IMG/VR virus record: IMGVR_UViG_3300027833_001866
Span: 1 to 31,297 of that record
Strand: one strand, 5' to 3'
DNA from: a virus
Length of the DNA: 31,297 nucleotides
This document shows positions 1 to 6,120 of the stretch, piece by piece; the first letter of the stretch is position 1; the number at the start of each line of letters is the position of its first letter. The notes under the pieces are model-generated. The model did no database searches and was not told the origin of the DNA. It saw nothing but the letters and a program-made list of their open reading frames with translations. The position numbers and the translations under genes were made by a program.

Positions 1-378
1 TTTAATAATGCATTTGTGTTTAACAACGCAGGAATTGCAGTAACAAACAATCCAGTAACTGGCGATCAGATTAACTTTATTCTAGAAGGCAGTCGTCGTC
101 ACGAATGTACACTAACAAGAGTACACTCGGATGCATATAATGATGATACTGGTGAAAAATTTGAATTTGACTTTGCTAGAAAAATATATATAAGATCAGA
201 TGACTACCTTGGCTCAGACACCGGCATAGTTGATCACCAATGGGCAATGCCCGTACCAGATGGTATGGGGCCAGGTTTATATAGAGTAAGCCTATACAGT
301 GAGTTTGATTGTGTATACTTACTTTTCAAAAAAACTAAAATCCAGATGTTTGATAACATCGCACTCATCATAGAGTAA
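1..378 (+). CDS. C-terminal part of an unknown phage protein (5' end outside window)
   Basis: The reading frame is open from base 1 (Phe-Asn-Asn-Ala-Phe) to the TAA at 376-378, so the gene very likely begins upstream. A GTG at 16 could serve as a start but has no clear Shine-Dalgarno sequence. The visible 126 residues are acidic and rich in aromatic residues and beta-branched stretches, with no signal peptide or membrane segment. I do not recognise the family. The next gene on the same strand begins 8 bases downstream, so both are probably cotranscribed. Function is unknown. Confidence 0.6.
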   Translation, partial: FNNAFVFNNAGIAVTNNPVTGDQINFILEGSRRHECTLTRVHSDAYNDDTGEKFEFDFARKIYIRSDDYLGSDTGIVDHQWAMPVPDGMGPGLYRVSLYSEFDCVYLLFKKTKIQMFDNIALIIE

Positions 379-386
379 ATACTTGT

Positions 387-971
387 ATGTATGTATTTGG
401 TAATGGTGAAAGTCGCACCTCTATAAACATTGATAACTTGGACGGCCCGAAGGTTGGATGCAACGCTGTCTATCGAGATTATAAAATGGACCATTTAATC
501 TGTGTTGATAGAAAGATGGTAAGAGAAGTTATATCTAGCGATCAGGCACAAATAATTTATACTCGCAAGGACTGGTATAACGAATTTAGTAGCTATCCGC
601 ACTTAAAAGAAGTGCCTGAGTTGCCCTATCACGGCACTGAACGACACGACGAACCCTTCCAATGGGGGAGTGGACCATATGCAGTATTACTAGCAAGTAT
701 ATTAGCAAGTTATTGGGCAGAAGATATAAAGTTAATTGGATTTGATTTATATAGTCCTACTGATAGAATTAATAATATATACAAAGACACTCCTAATTAT
801 AACAACAGCACACATCATTCAATTGACCCACGATATTGGATACACCAAATAGGAAAAGTTTTTGAATTCTTTCCACATCACAATTATATATTGTACACTG
901 ACACTGATTGGGAGTTACCGTCAGCCTGGAATACTCCTAACATAACGGTTGACAAGATAAGTAATTTATAA
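387..971 (+). CDS. Putative nucleotide-sugar/MptE-like (DUF115-type) protein
   Basis: This 194-residue protein starts with a short strand and a small-residue turn (MYVFGNGESR), then GCNAVYRDY at about residues 24-32 and a strand ending in Asp (LICVD) near residue 40. That pattern resembles the Rossmann-like start of MptE/DUF115 and phage sialyltransferase-like proteins, which often sit in glycan or surface-modification loci. A second strand, IKLIGFDLYS, near residues 113-122 carries another Asp. The glycosyltransferase at 1498 supports a sugar-related role. The family call is from motif memory only. The ATG at 387 has no strong ribosome-binding site, and a TAAATA string just upstream overlaps the previous stop. 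Confidence 0.55.
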   Translation: MYVFGNGESRTSINIDNLDGPKVGCNAVYRDYKMDHLICVDRKMVREVISSDQAQIIYTRKDWYNEFSSYPHLKEVPELPYHGTERHDEPFQWGSGPYAVLLASILASYWAEDIKLIGFDLYSPTDRINNIYKDTPNYNNSTHHSIDPRYWIHQIGKVFEFFPHHNYILYTDTDWELPSAWNTPNITVDKISNL

Positions 972-983
972 TATACTATATGT

Positions 984-1010
984 AAGGACTTAGCGTCACC
1001 CCTTCTAACT
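984..1010 (+). promoter_or_regulatory. Candidate structured leader upstream of the QueD-like gene, loosely preQ1-I-like
   Basis: The 72-base gap before the QueD-like gene contains a GC-richer patch. AAGG (984-987) can pair with CCTT (1001-1004), enclosing a 13-base loop ACTTAGCGTCACC that resembles the preQ1-I aptamer loop (UUCUAGCUACAC). CTAA (1005-1008) can pair with TTAG (990-993) of that loop, as a pseudoknot would. Against it, the A-rich third loop expected between the stem and the pseudoknot strand is missing. An alternative pairing of AGCG (992-995) with CGCT (1015-1018) leaves a longer linker. The ribosome-binding site AGGAG lies at 1033-1037. A riboswitch is a hypothesis only. Confidence 0.25.
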
Positions 1011-1043
1011 CTGCCGCTCATTTGTTAATTACAGGAGATTATA

Positions 1044-1493
1044 ATGGCTTATTATAGCACAAAACATTACGGACACAACATTGGACTGTCAGCAGTCTTT
1101 AGGCAACCTAATGCAGATCATTCACACTGTCATCTATTACATGGATACAGTCTAGCATTTACATTTAAGTTTGGATGTGATAAACTAGATGATAAAAACT
1201 GGGCAGTAGACTTTGGTGGATTAAAGCCACTCAAGGCATGGCTAGAAGATATGTTCGATCACAAAACAGCAATTGATCGTGACGATCCATTCTTATATAA
1301 GTTTTCAGAACTTGAAAACATGGGATTATGCGAAGTTAGAGTAATGGACGGTGTAGGTGCAGAGAAGTTTGCAGAACATGCTTGGCGCTTTGCTGATGAA
1401 CTTATTCGCAGAAAAACTAATAATCGTTGCTGGTGCGTGAGTGCAGAATGTGCAGAACATGGAGCAAACTCAGCGATTTACGAGGCTGACTAA
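1044..1493 (+). CDS. QueD-like 6-carboxytetrahydropterin synthase homologue (divergent)
   Basis: The 149-residue protein has the tetrahydropterin-synthase-fold signature: a Cys plus HGx motif (HCHLLHGYS, 28-36), DFGGLK (56-61), FDH (71-73) and a C-terminal EHGANSAIYE (138-147). Family members act on 7,8-dihydroneopterin triphosphate, giving CPH4 for queuosine/7-deazaguanine synthesis or pyruvoyl-tetrahydropterin. The canonical zinc ligands are altered: the usual AAH reads AVF (17-19) and HGH reads HGY (33-35), while extra His residues occur at 26, 28 and 30. Metal binding, and so the reaction, may differ. No other queuosine gene is in the window. AGGAG lies 6 bases before the ATG. Fold family is fairly sure, activity is not. 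Confidence 0.78.
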   Translation: MAYYSTKHYGHNIGLSAVFRQPNADHSHCHLLHGYSLAFTFKFGCDKLDDKNWAVDFGGLKPLKAWLEDMFDHKTAIDRDDPFLYKFSELENMGLCEVRVMDGVGAEKFAEHAWRFADELIRRKTNNRCWCVSAECAEHGANSAIYEAD

Positions 1494-1497
1494 TTAA

Positions 1498-2463
1498 ATG
1501 GTTAAAAAGTACTATCCAAACGAAACAAAGGCCGCTCGCAAAGCACGTAAGACAGCTGAGAAAGCAGGCAAGCCGCAAATACGGCCAAGTGGCAAAAAGT
1601 CAGTTGACAATGCTCCTACGCCTGTTCCGGCGGAAACAGTAGTACCAGCAGTACGTAATCCTAGGCCTCAGGCAGTTACGTCAACTAAGCCTGTACCTAT
1701 GCCTACACCTAAGAAGCCTATGCCGTTAAGAGAATATGCTGAAGGGTTTGGACTTGATCATAACAGGTATATTGTTTGCTTAAAACACGGAACAAAGTAT
1801 AGTGCAGAGTATGTAAACGTATTAAAAAGAATGGTAACCCGCAATATGACATTGCCGTTTAAGTTTGTATGCTTTACTGAAGACGTAAACGGATTAGACT
1901 CGGACATACAAACTATGCCGTTACCACAAAGGCATGACATTGCCGGATGGTGGTGGAAGCCGTATTTCTTTAGTACCGACTTACCGCTAGACGGCACAAT
2001 TTTGTTTATGGACTTAGATGTTATTGTATTTGAAAATATTGATAAATTATTTACATACGAACCAGGCAGGTTTTGTATCATCCGAGATTTTAATAGGATG
2101 AACGCACTTGGATGGAATCGAATGAACAGTAGTGTGTTTAGATTAGAAACAGGTCAGCACAGTCATGTTTACAGTAATTTAATAGCCGACCCAATTAATA
2201 TTCGAAAACGACTACACGGTGACCAAGATTGGTTATTTGAACAAATAAAAAGTAACTTTGAATTCTTTCCTGATGAATGGTTACAAAGTTATAAATGGGA
2301 AATGAGAGGCAAGCCGCCGATGACTAGAGATAAGAATGGGATTAGAAACTTTATGGAACCTGGAGAGCCAAACATACTGCCTGAAACATCAGTAGCAGTA
2401 TTTCACGGAGAACCTAACCCACCACAAAGTGTTGACCTGTGGTGTAAGGAGAATTGGAAATGA
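1498..2463 (+). CDS. Glycosyltransferase, GT8-like, with a basic/proline-rich N-terminal tail
   Basis: Residues 1-78 are a low-complexity Lys/Ala/Pro-rich tail, probably disordered. Residues 88-321 look like a GT-A fold sugar transferase: an initial strand RYIVCLKHG, the CFTED segment (125-129), a WWWKPYFF segment (151-158) and a DLD metal/nucleotide-binding motif at 172-174 in LFMDLDVIVFENID. A late HGEPNPP resembles the terminal His motif of GT8 enzymes. Such enzymes move a sugar from a nucleotide donor; in phages the target can be DNA, virion protein or host glycan, and nothing here decides which. It starts 4 bases after the QueD-like stop and overlaps the next gene by ATGA, suggesting translational coupling. 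Confidence 0.72.
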   Translation: MVKKYYPNETKAARKARKTAEKAGKPQIRPSGKKSVDNAPTPVPAETVVPAVRNPRPQAVTSTKPVPMPTPKKPMPLREYAEGFGLDHNRYIVCLKHGTKYSAEYVNVLKRMVTRNMTLPFKFVCFTEDVNGLDSDIQTMPLPQRHDIAGWWWKPYFFSTDLPLDGTILFMDLDVIVFENIDKLFTYEPGRFCIIRDFNRMNALGWNRMNSSVFRLETGQHSHVYSNLIADPINIRKRLHGDQDWLFEQIKSNFEFFPDEWLQSYKWEMRGKPPMTRDKNGIRNFMEPGEPNILPETSVAVFHGEPNPPQSVDLWCKENWK

Positions 2464-3071
2464 GTAAAAAGATTATTGATCTGTTCCCAACACCTGTGTT
2501 TAAAACTAACTTAATTGATACTGAACAATATGACGAACTGGCATTGTCAGAGTTAGCCAAATATTTAATGTCAGATGGCGCACCAGCAAATCCTGAACTT
2601 CAAATAGGAGAAGGGGATATGAAAACATGTTACATGGAAGATTGGAAAACCACTAGTTATGTAATTGATGACGATGATGAATTATGTGACGCAATAAATG
2701 CGTCACTATCACAATTTGCACACGCCCAAGGTACTGAGTATGTAAAACTTGCTGATAGTTGGTATACTGTAATGAACAAAGGTTCGCGTATACATCGACA
2801 CAGGCACGAAAGTAATGTAATTTGCGGAACCTTGTTTGTAAGTATGCCAGAAGGCAGTCACGGACTTGCATTTGTTAATCCAACTACTGTTGCTAAGATG
2901 GAAGACCGTGTTAATACTTCAACAAAGTACTCAGAAGCCGCGCACTTAATGGAAGTTAAGAACGGTGATCTGTTAATATATCCAAGTTGGTTAGAACATT
3001 TTGTTCCACCAGTCGAATGTGACGGTCGTGTTACAATTAGTTTTAATGCAGATTATTCGAGGTTTAGATAA
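2460..3071 (+). CDS. 2-oxoglutarate/Fe(II)-dependent oxygenase, TIGR02466-like
   Basis: The 203-residue protein fits the putative 2OG-Fe(II) oxygenase family typified by TIGR02466. Iron ligands are HxH at His114/His116 in the run HRHRHE and the distal His180 in YPSWLEHFVPP. The 2-oxoglutarate-binding Arg is Arg190 in RVTISFN. It starts at the ATG overlapping the previous stop (ATGA), with AAGGAG at 2446-2451 eight bases upstream; the TTG at 2454 is too close to that site. The substrate is unknown. It lies between a glycosyltransferase and a second oxygenase of the same family, consistent with a modification pathway or a duplicated gene. Family call is firm, role open. Confidence 0.8.
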   Translation: MSKKIIDLFPTPVFKTNLIDTEQYDELALSELAKYLMSDGAPANPELQIGEGDMKTCYMEDWKTTSYVIDDDDELCDAINASLSQFAHAQGTEYVKLADSWYTVMNKGSRIHRHRHESNVICGTLFVSMPEGSHGLAFVNPTTVAKMEDRVNTSTKYSEAAHLMEVKNGDLLIYPSWLEHFVPPVECDGRVTISFNADYSRFR

Positions 3072-3658
3072 TGGACGGAGTACACGTAACAGGACAATAT
3101 GGATTGTTTCCAACCTTAGTCGCAACGTACAATTTATTAGACCATCCTGCTTACTCAAAAATTGTTACTGAAGTTAACAAAACAGTAACATCACAGCACT
3201 CAATAATGAAAGACAGTGAATCTACATATGATGAATCAGCTGGCAATAATTGGTTAGACAAAAGTTACTTGTCCGACTTTAGACAGCAGATACAAGACTG
3301 TGTTGATCATTATGCATCTGAATATAAATTGAAGCAATGCTTTATTAAAAATAGCTGGATGAATCGAGTAGGCAAAGGAGGCAGTGTAAGAGCTCATCGA
3401 CACGAAGGCAGTGTAATTAGTGGTGCCTTTTATCCGGTTGCTGATGAAGGCAGTTGCCCGTTAGTGTTTAAGTCACCTATATCTATGTATCGAATGAGTG
3501 AAATATTATTAACTGAAGATTTATATAATTGCTATAACCAAGAAATTCCGTGTGAACAAGGACAACTTATATTGTTTCCAAGTTGGTTAGAACATTATAC
3601 AGATGATAATAAAACTGACAATCGTATTACTATTAGCTTTAACACATTCTATCAATAA
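3071..3658 (+). CDS. Second 2-oxoglutarate/Fe(II)-dependent oxygenase, TIGR02466-like
   Basis: This 195-residue protein has the same plan as its upstream neighbour: FPTLVATYNL near the N-terminus, HxH at His109/His111 (AHRHEGS), a distal His175 in FPSWLEHY and Arg185 in RITISFN. All expected catalytic residues are present. The ATG overlaps the upstream stop (TAATG), so the two are translationally coupled. The neighbour relationship and shared motifs point to tandem duplication, with divergence in the first 90 residues that could shift substrate choice. Substrate and partner are unknown. Confidence 0.8.
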   Translation: MDGVHVTGQYGLFPTLVATYNLLDHPAYSKIVTEVNKTVTSQHSIMKDSESTYDESAGNNWLDKSYLSDFRQQIQDCVDHYASEYKLKQCFIKNSWMNRVGKGGSVRAHRHEGSVISGAFYPVADEGSCPLVFKSPISMYRMSEILLTEDLYNCYNQEIPCEQGQLILFPSWLEHYTDDNKTDNRITISFNTFYQ

Positions 3659-3864
3659 TGAACACAACTACTAACATCTATATTGTACATACCTTTAATA
3701 AACTGCAATCTGCTGGAAATCGTTTCCACGGTGTATACAGTAGTAAAGAGCTTGCTGACAAAGCAGGCAAAGATTATTGCGAAACATGGGGTGAAGAAGA
3801 TTCGTTACATTACCATGTAACAATAAAAGCACTAGATGACATCATAAACGGAGTACAATATTAA
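3658..3864 (+). CDS. Small conserved-looking hypothetical protein
   Basis: This 68-residue protein starts with a TAATG overlap with the preceding oxygenase. It reads as a small alpha/beta protein (strand NIYIVHTF, helix KELADKAGKDYCETW, strand YHVTIKAL), similar in pattern to short phage proteins with a 'VY.S...A' motif of no known function. No membrane segment or metal motif is visible beyond one Cys. The coupling and the compositional match with neighbours argue that it is real. Confidence 0.55.
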   Translation: MNTTTNIYIVHTFNKLQSAGNRFHGVYSSKELADKAGKDYCETWGEEDSLHYHVTIKALDDIINGVQY

Positions 3865-4017
3865 ATGTTGACACGTATTAAGAAACGTGTTATACTATAT
3901 AAACAATGGTACAAACAACTCAGGCAACATCCTCACTATGCATGGTACAACTGTGTAGCATGGGCAATACATAATTCAGGCACACACGAACTCGACGGGA
4001 GTTATAGAAAATGGTAA
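3865..4017 (+). CDS. Small basic Trp/Tyr-rich protein, 50 residues
   Basis: The ATG follows the previous TAA directly and the frame runs to TAA at 4015-4017. The product (MLTRIKKRVILYKQW...) is basic and rich in Trp, Tyr and His, with HPHYAWYNCVAWAIHNS in the middle, a composition unlikely for random sequence in a 38-ish percent GC genome. It overlaps the start of the UV endonuclease gene by 7 bases. A consensus sigma70 promoter lies inside the first third of this frame, so the gene and the promoter share the DNA. Function is unknown. Confidence 0.5.
   Translation: MLTRIKKRVILYKQWYKQLRQHPHYAWYNCVAWAIHNSGTHELDGSYRKW
3868..3896 (+). promoter_or_regulatory. Sigma70-type promoter, TTGACA-N17-TATACT
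   Basis: TTGACA at 3868-3873 and TATACT at 3891-3896 are separated by exactly 17 bases. Transcription would start near 3903, about 110 bases before the UV endonuclease ATG. The spacer holds an inverted repeat, ACACGT (3871-3876) and ACGTGT (3885-3890), placed where a repressor could compete with RNA polymerase. The match is by eye. Confidence 0.55.
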
Positions 4018-5114
4018 CACAACGCATAGGCTTTGCATGCAAATACATGCACCCAGATCAAACACAGAAGAAAAAAGTACTAGAAGAAATTCAGCGTCCA
4101 CTAAATACTCGTAGCACAACAGTACAGTGGCTTAACAGGCAAACTGTTGATGTAGCCGAGCAACGCTTGTGGGACATTATGGTCCATAACATTGCCGCAT
4201 ACAAAAAGTTGATTGAATATGTTGGAAGCCTTCCTCCAGAACTTAGAATGGTACGATTGGGTAGCGATGTATTACCTGTTTATACTCAGCGTGATTGGGC
4301 TTATTATTGGCAGCAACCGGATGTGGTCGACTACTGCGAACGAGAGTTTGCCAAAGTCGGAGACACAGCAAGATTACTCGATGTTAGGTTATCCATGCAC
4401 CCGGGGCAATTCACTGTGTTGGCCAGTGATAATCCGGAAATTGTAGATAGGAGCATAGAAGAATTTGAATATCACACCGATGTCATCCGCTATATGGGTT
4501 ACGGCAGACATTTCCAAGACTTTAAGTGCAACGTACACATATCAGGCCGCAATGGTCCAGCAGGTATCAAAGCCTCCCTCAAGCGGTTATCGCAAGAAGC
4601 GCGAAACGTTATCACAATCGAGAATGACGAAAACAAGTGGGGCATCGAACACAGCCTCGAACTTGCAGACGACCTCGCACTTGTCCTCGACGTACACCAT
4701 CACTGGTGCCGTGAAGGAGAATACATACAACCCACCGACGATAGATATAAGCGCATAGTTGATAGCTGGCGCGGTGTGCGTCCTGCAATGCATTACAGCT
4801 ACAGCAGAGACACAGCATTGCCAGAAGGCTTTGCACACGACAGTATGCTACACTTTCCAGACTTGCTAGAAGCAGGACACAAGAAAGGCAAACTACGAGC
4901 GCACAGTGACTACTATCCTAATCAGCTTGTAAATGACTGGGCACTTAGCTTTTTACCTTACACAGATATTATGTGCGAAAGCAAATGCAAGAACCTTGCG
5001 AGCATTGACCTATGGGAACGTCATATAAATACAGTATGCATGCAAGAGAGTGTAATTACAAAGACCAGTCCGACATCAATCAACCTGGCGAAGGCTCCGT
5101 TGATGTTAGCATAG
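4011..5114 (+). CDS. uvsE: UV-damage endonuclease UvdE/UvsE
   Basis: This 367-residue protein has the features of UV-damage endonucleases (TIM barrel, AP-endonuclease-2-like): RIGFACKY at the N-terminus, LRMVRLGSDVLP (about 77-88), RLSMHPGQFTVLAS (about 127-140), YHTDVIRYMG, NVHISG, ITIENDE (about 202-208), LVLDVHHHWC (about 226-235) and a late RAHSDYY. The His, Glu and Asp clusters are those that bind the metal ions. The enzyme nicks DNA 5' of UV photoproducts, starting repair independently of light. In a sunlit-ocean phage this would protect incoming or replicating DNA. Length matches bacterial UvdE. It begins inside the small gene upstream and has its own likely promoter. Confidence 0.92.
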   Translation: MVTQRIGFACKYMHPDQTQKKKVLEEIQRPLNTRSTTVQWLNRQTVDVAEQRLWDIMVHNIAAYKKLIEYVGSLPPELRMVRLGSDVLPVYTQRDWAYYWQQPDVVDYCEREFAKVGDTARLLDVRLSMHPGQFTVLASDNPEIVDRSIEEFEYHTDVIRYMGYGRHFQDFKCNVHISGRNGPAGIKASLKRLSQEARNVITIENDENKWGIEHSLELADDLALVLDVHHHWCREGEYIQPTDDRYKRIVDSWRGVRPAMHYSYSRDTALPEGFAHDSMLHFPDLLEAGHKKGKLRAHSDYYPNQLVNDWALSFLPYTDIMCESKCKNLASIDLWERHINTVCMQESVITKTSPTSINLAKAPLMLA

Positions 5115-5379
5115 TTTAATAATTTGGGAAGCTACTTAGTGACTGGGAGTAGGAAGTTAGTGCGTATCTTATAGAGAGCAAGATCTTTTTCCTGGAGCCA
5201 TGTAATTATAGGTTTACTTTTAATTTGTATAACGTATTAACTTGAAGGAACCAACTGATGGACAAGGTTGGCGTAGAATCCTAAAACTGCCTACGAGACA
5301 AGTTAGTAACTGTTGTTTTTATCGAAGGTTCCCTGATAACAACCGTTATATAAATTGGAGTAAGCCCTTGCTGTTGTAG
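5115..5379 (+). ncRNA. Candidate structured non-coding RNA
   Basis: All frames are broken by stops, yet the stretch is dense in complementary arms. 5' part: CTACT (5132-5136) with AGTAG (5148-5152); ATCTT (5166-5170) with AAGAT (5180-5184), followed by CTTTTT, which is terminator-like. 3' part, closed by GGAA(CC) (5247-5252) with (GG)TTCC (5327-5332): CCAAC (5251-5255) with GTTGG (5267-5271), CGTAG (5272-5276) with CTACG (5291-5295), and ACAAGTT (5298-5304) with AAC/TTGT (5308-5316, two-base bulge), giving a cloverleaf-like plan. ATAAC (5336-5340) with GTTAT (5345-5349) follows. It does not fit a tRNA, tmRNA or RNase P pattern I know. Strand is assumed from the neighbours. Identity is unknown; part of it could instead end the upstream transcript. 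Confidence 0.42.
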
Positions 5380-5667
5380 TTATAACTTATTAATAGGCGT
5401 AGTACTAGAAGCAGACATATTCCAAACCTGCTTCTTTTCTACGCCTTTCTTTTGAGCAAAAACCTTACTATCACAGTTCTTGCATACGTGAAAGTAGTTA
5501 TTGCTTAGGCGTTTAGGATCCATACTACCTCTTGTGCGATCAAACTCTACATCACAATTATCACATCTAAATACACAATGCGTAACTTCACGCTTATAGG
5601 TATGTTCCTTGCCTGTTTTGCTTTTACGCACATGCCGGGTTTGCTTTTTAAATTCTTTTATAAACAT
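5380..5667 (-). CDS. Small double-CxxC (zinc-ribbon-like) protein
   Basis: This is the only minus-strand gene in the window. I start it at the ATG at 5667 (MFIKEFKKQ), giving 95 residues; a TTG 17 codons earlier is also in frame but reads through AT-rich intergenic DNA. The N-terminal 30 residues are strongly basic. Two CxxC pairs (Cys35/Cys38 and Cys62/Cys65) flank a basic segment with RLSNNYFHVC, consistent with one zinc site. Such folds bind nucleic acid or act as small regulators. There is no strong Shine-Dalgarno sequence. Its 3' end faces the candidate non-coding RNA, so the two transcripts would converge. Exact function is unknown. Confidence 0.7.
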   Translation of the reverse strand: MFIKEFKKQTRHVRKSKTGKEHTYKREVTHCVFRCDNCDVEFDRTRGSMDPKRLSNNYFHVCKNCDSKVFAQKKGVEKKQVWNMSASSTTPINKL

Positions 5668-5700
5668 AACTATATTTACATTAAGATTATAAAAACTATC

Positions 5701-5708
5701 GATAAATA
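5701..5708 (+). promoter_or_regulatory. T4-type late promoter box (GATAAATA)
   Basis: GATAAATA differs at the first base from the T4 late consensus TATAAATA and lies 20 bases before the ATG of the IscA-like gene, with AAGGAG at 5717-5722 between. The box sits in the divergent gap between the minus-strand gene and the structural block, where a late promoter would be expected. Confidence 0.45.
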
Positions 5709-5727
5709 TACTTAACAAGGAGTTCAG

Positions 5728-6108
5728 ATGGACATTTGCGTACTAACAGACACTGCAAAAGAACATATTAATACAATATGTAAAGAGAATAACTGCTATG
5801 CAGTTAGTTTAAACCTTAAAGGTGGAGGCTGTGCTGGGTTTGAATACGACTGGGGGATGGTTGACACAAAGGATGACTTACAAGCAGGTGACATAATTAT
5901 AAGCGCCGGCGAGGGCAACTTTAGTGTCGGTACAACGGCAGTAATGTACCTGATAGGAACAGAGATTAATTATAAAAAAGATATAATGGGTGCAATGTTT
6001 GAAGTTAATAACCCTAACGCACAATCAGCATGTGGTTGTGGAATAAGTGTAAATTTTGATGTAGACAAATTATCTACATCAAACAGTAATCTAGCACACG
6101 CTATATAA
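5728..6108 (+). CDS. IscA/HesB-like iron-sulfur cluster carrier
   Basis: This 126-residue protein matches A-type iron-sulfur carriers: LNLKGGGCAGFEY (28-40) with Cys35, and CGCG at 102-105 with Cys102 and Cys104, the three family Cys residues. A-type proteins hold and pass on Fe-S clusters to apo-proteins. Related genes are known in T4-like cyanophages, often near structural genes. Here it precedes the first giant fibre gene by 12 bases, under a late-type promoter box, so it may act in virion assembly or be packaged rather than serve metabolism. The C-terminal 15 residues extend beyond the usual end. Confidence 0.85.
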   Translation: MDICVLTDTAKEHINTICKENNCYAVSLNLKGGGCAGFEYDWGMVDTKDDLQAGDIIISAGEGNFSVGTTAVMYLIGTEINYKKDIMGAMFEVNNPNAQSACGCGISVNFDVDKLSTSNSNLAHAI

Positions 6109-6120
6109 TCGGAGTAAGAA

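Noticed and set aside
373-381. GAGTAAATA as a late promoter before the gene at 387
   Set aside because: It overlaps the preceding stop and leaves only 5 bases before the ATG, too close for transcription start and ribosome binding.
2454-2459. TTG start two codons before the first 2OG oxygenase
   Set aside because: It is only two bases from the AAGGAG site, while the ATG at 2460 has correct spacing and overlaps the stop.
4213-4758. Two overlapping frames inside the UV endonuclease gene, one starting MNMLEAFLQNLEWYDWV
   Set aside because: They lie fully inside a well-supported UvdE gene in another frame. The EWYDWV string resembles the small membrane protein at 27310 but is most likely chance.
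5247-5332. Cloverleaf-like fold as a tRNA
   Set aside because: The closing stem is only 4-6 bp, the T-loop and anticodon-loop geometry are wrong and there is no 3' acceptor end.
5378-5387. AGTTATAACT palindrome as a terminator
   Set aside because: It is a short AT-only palindrome with no T-run in either direction.
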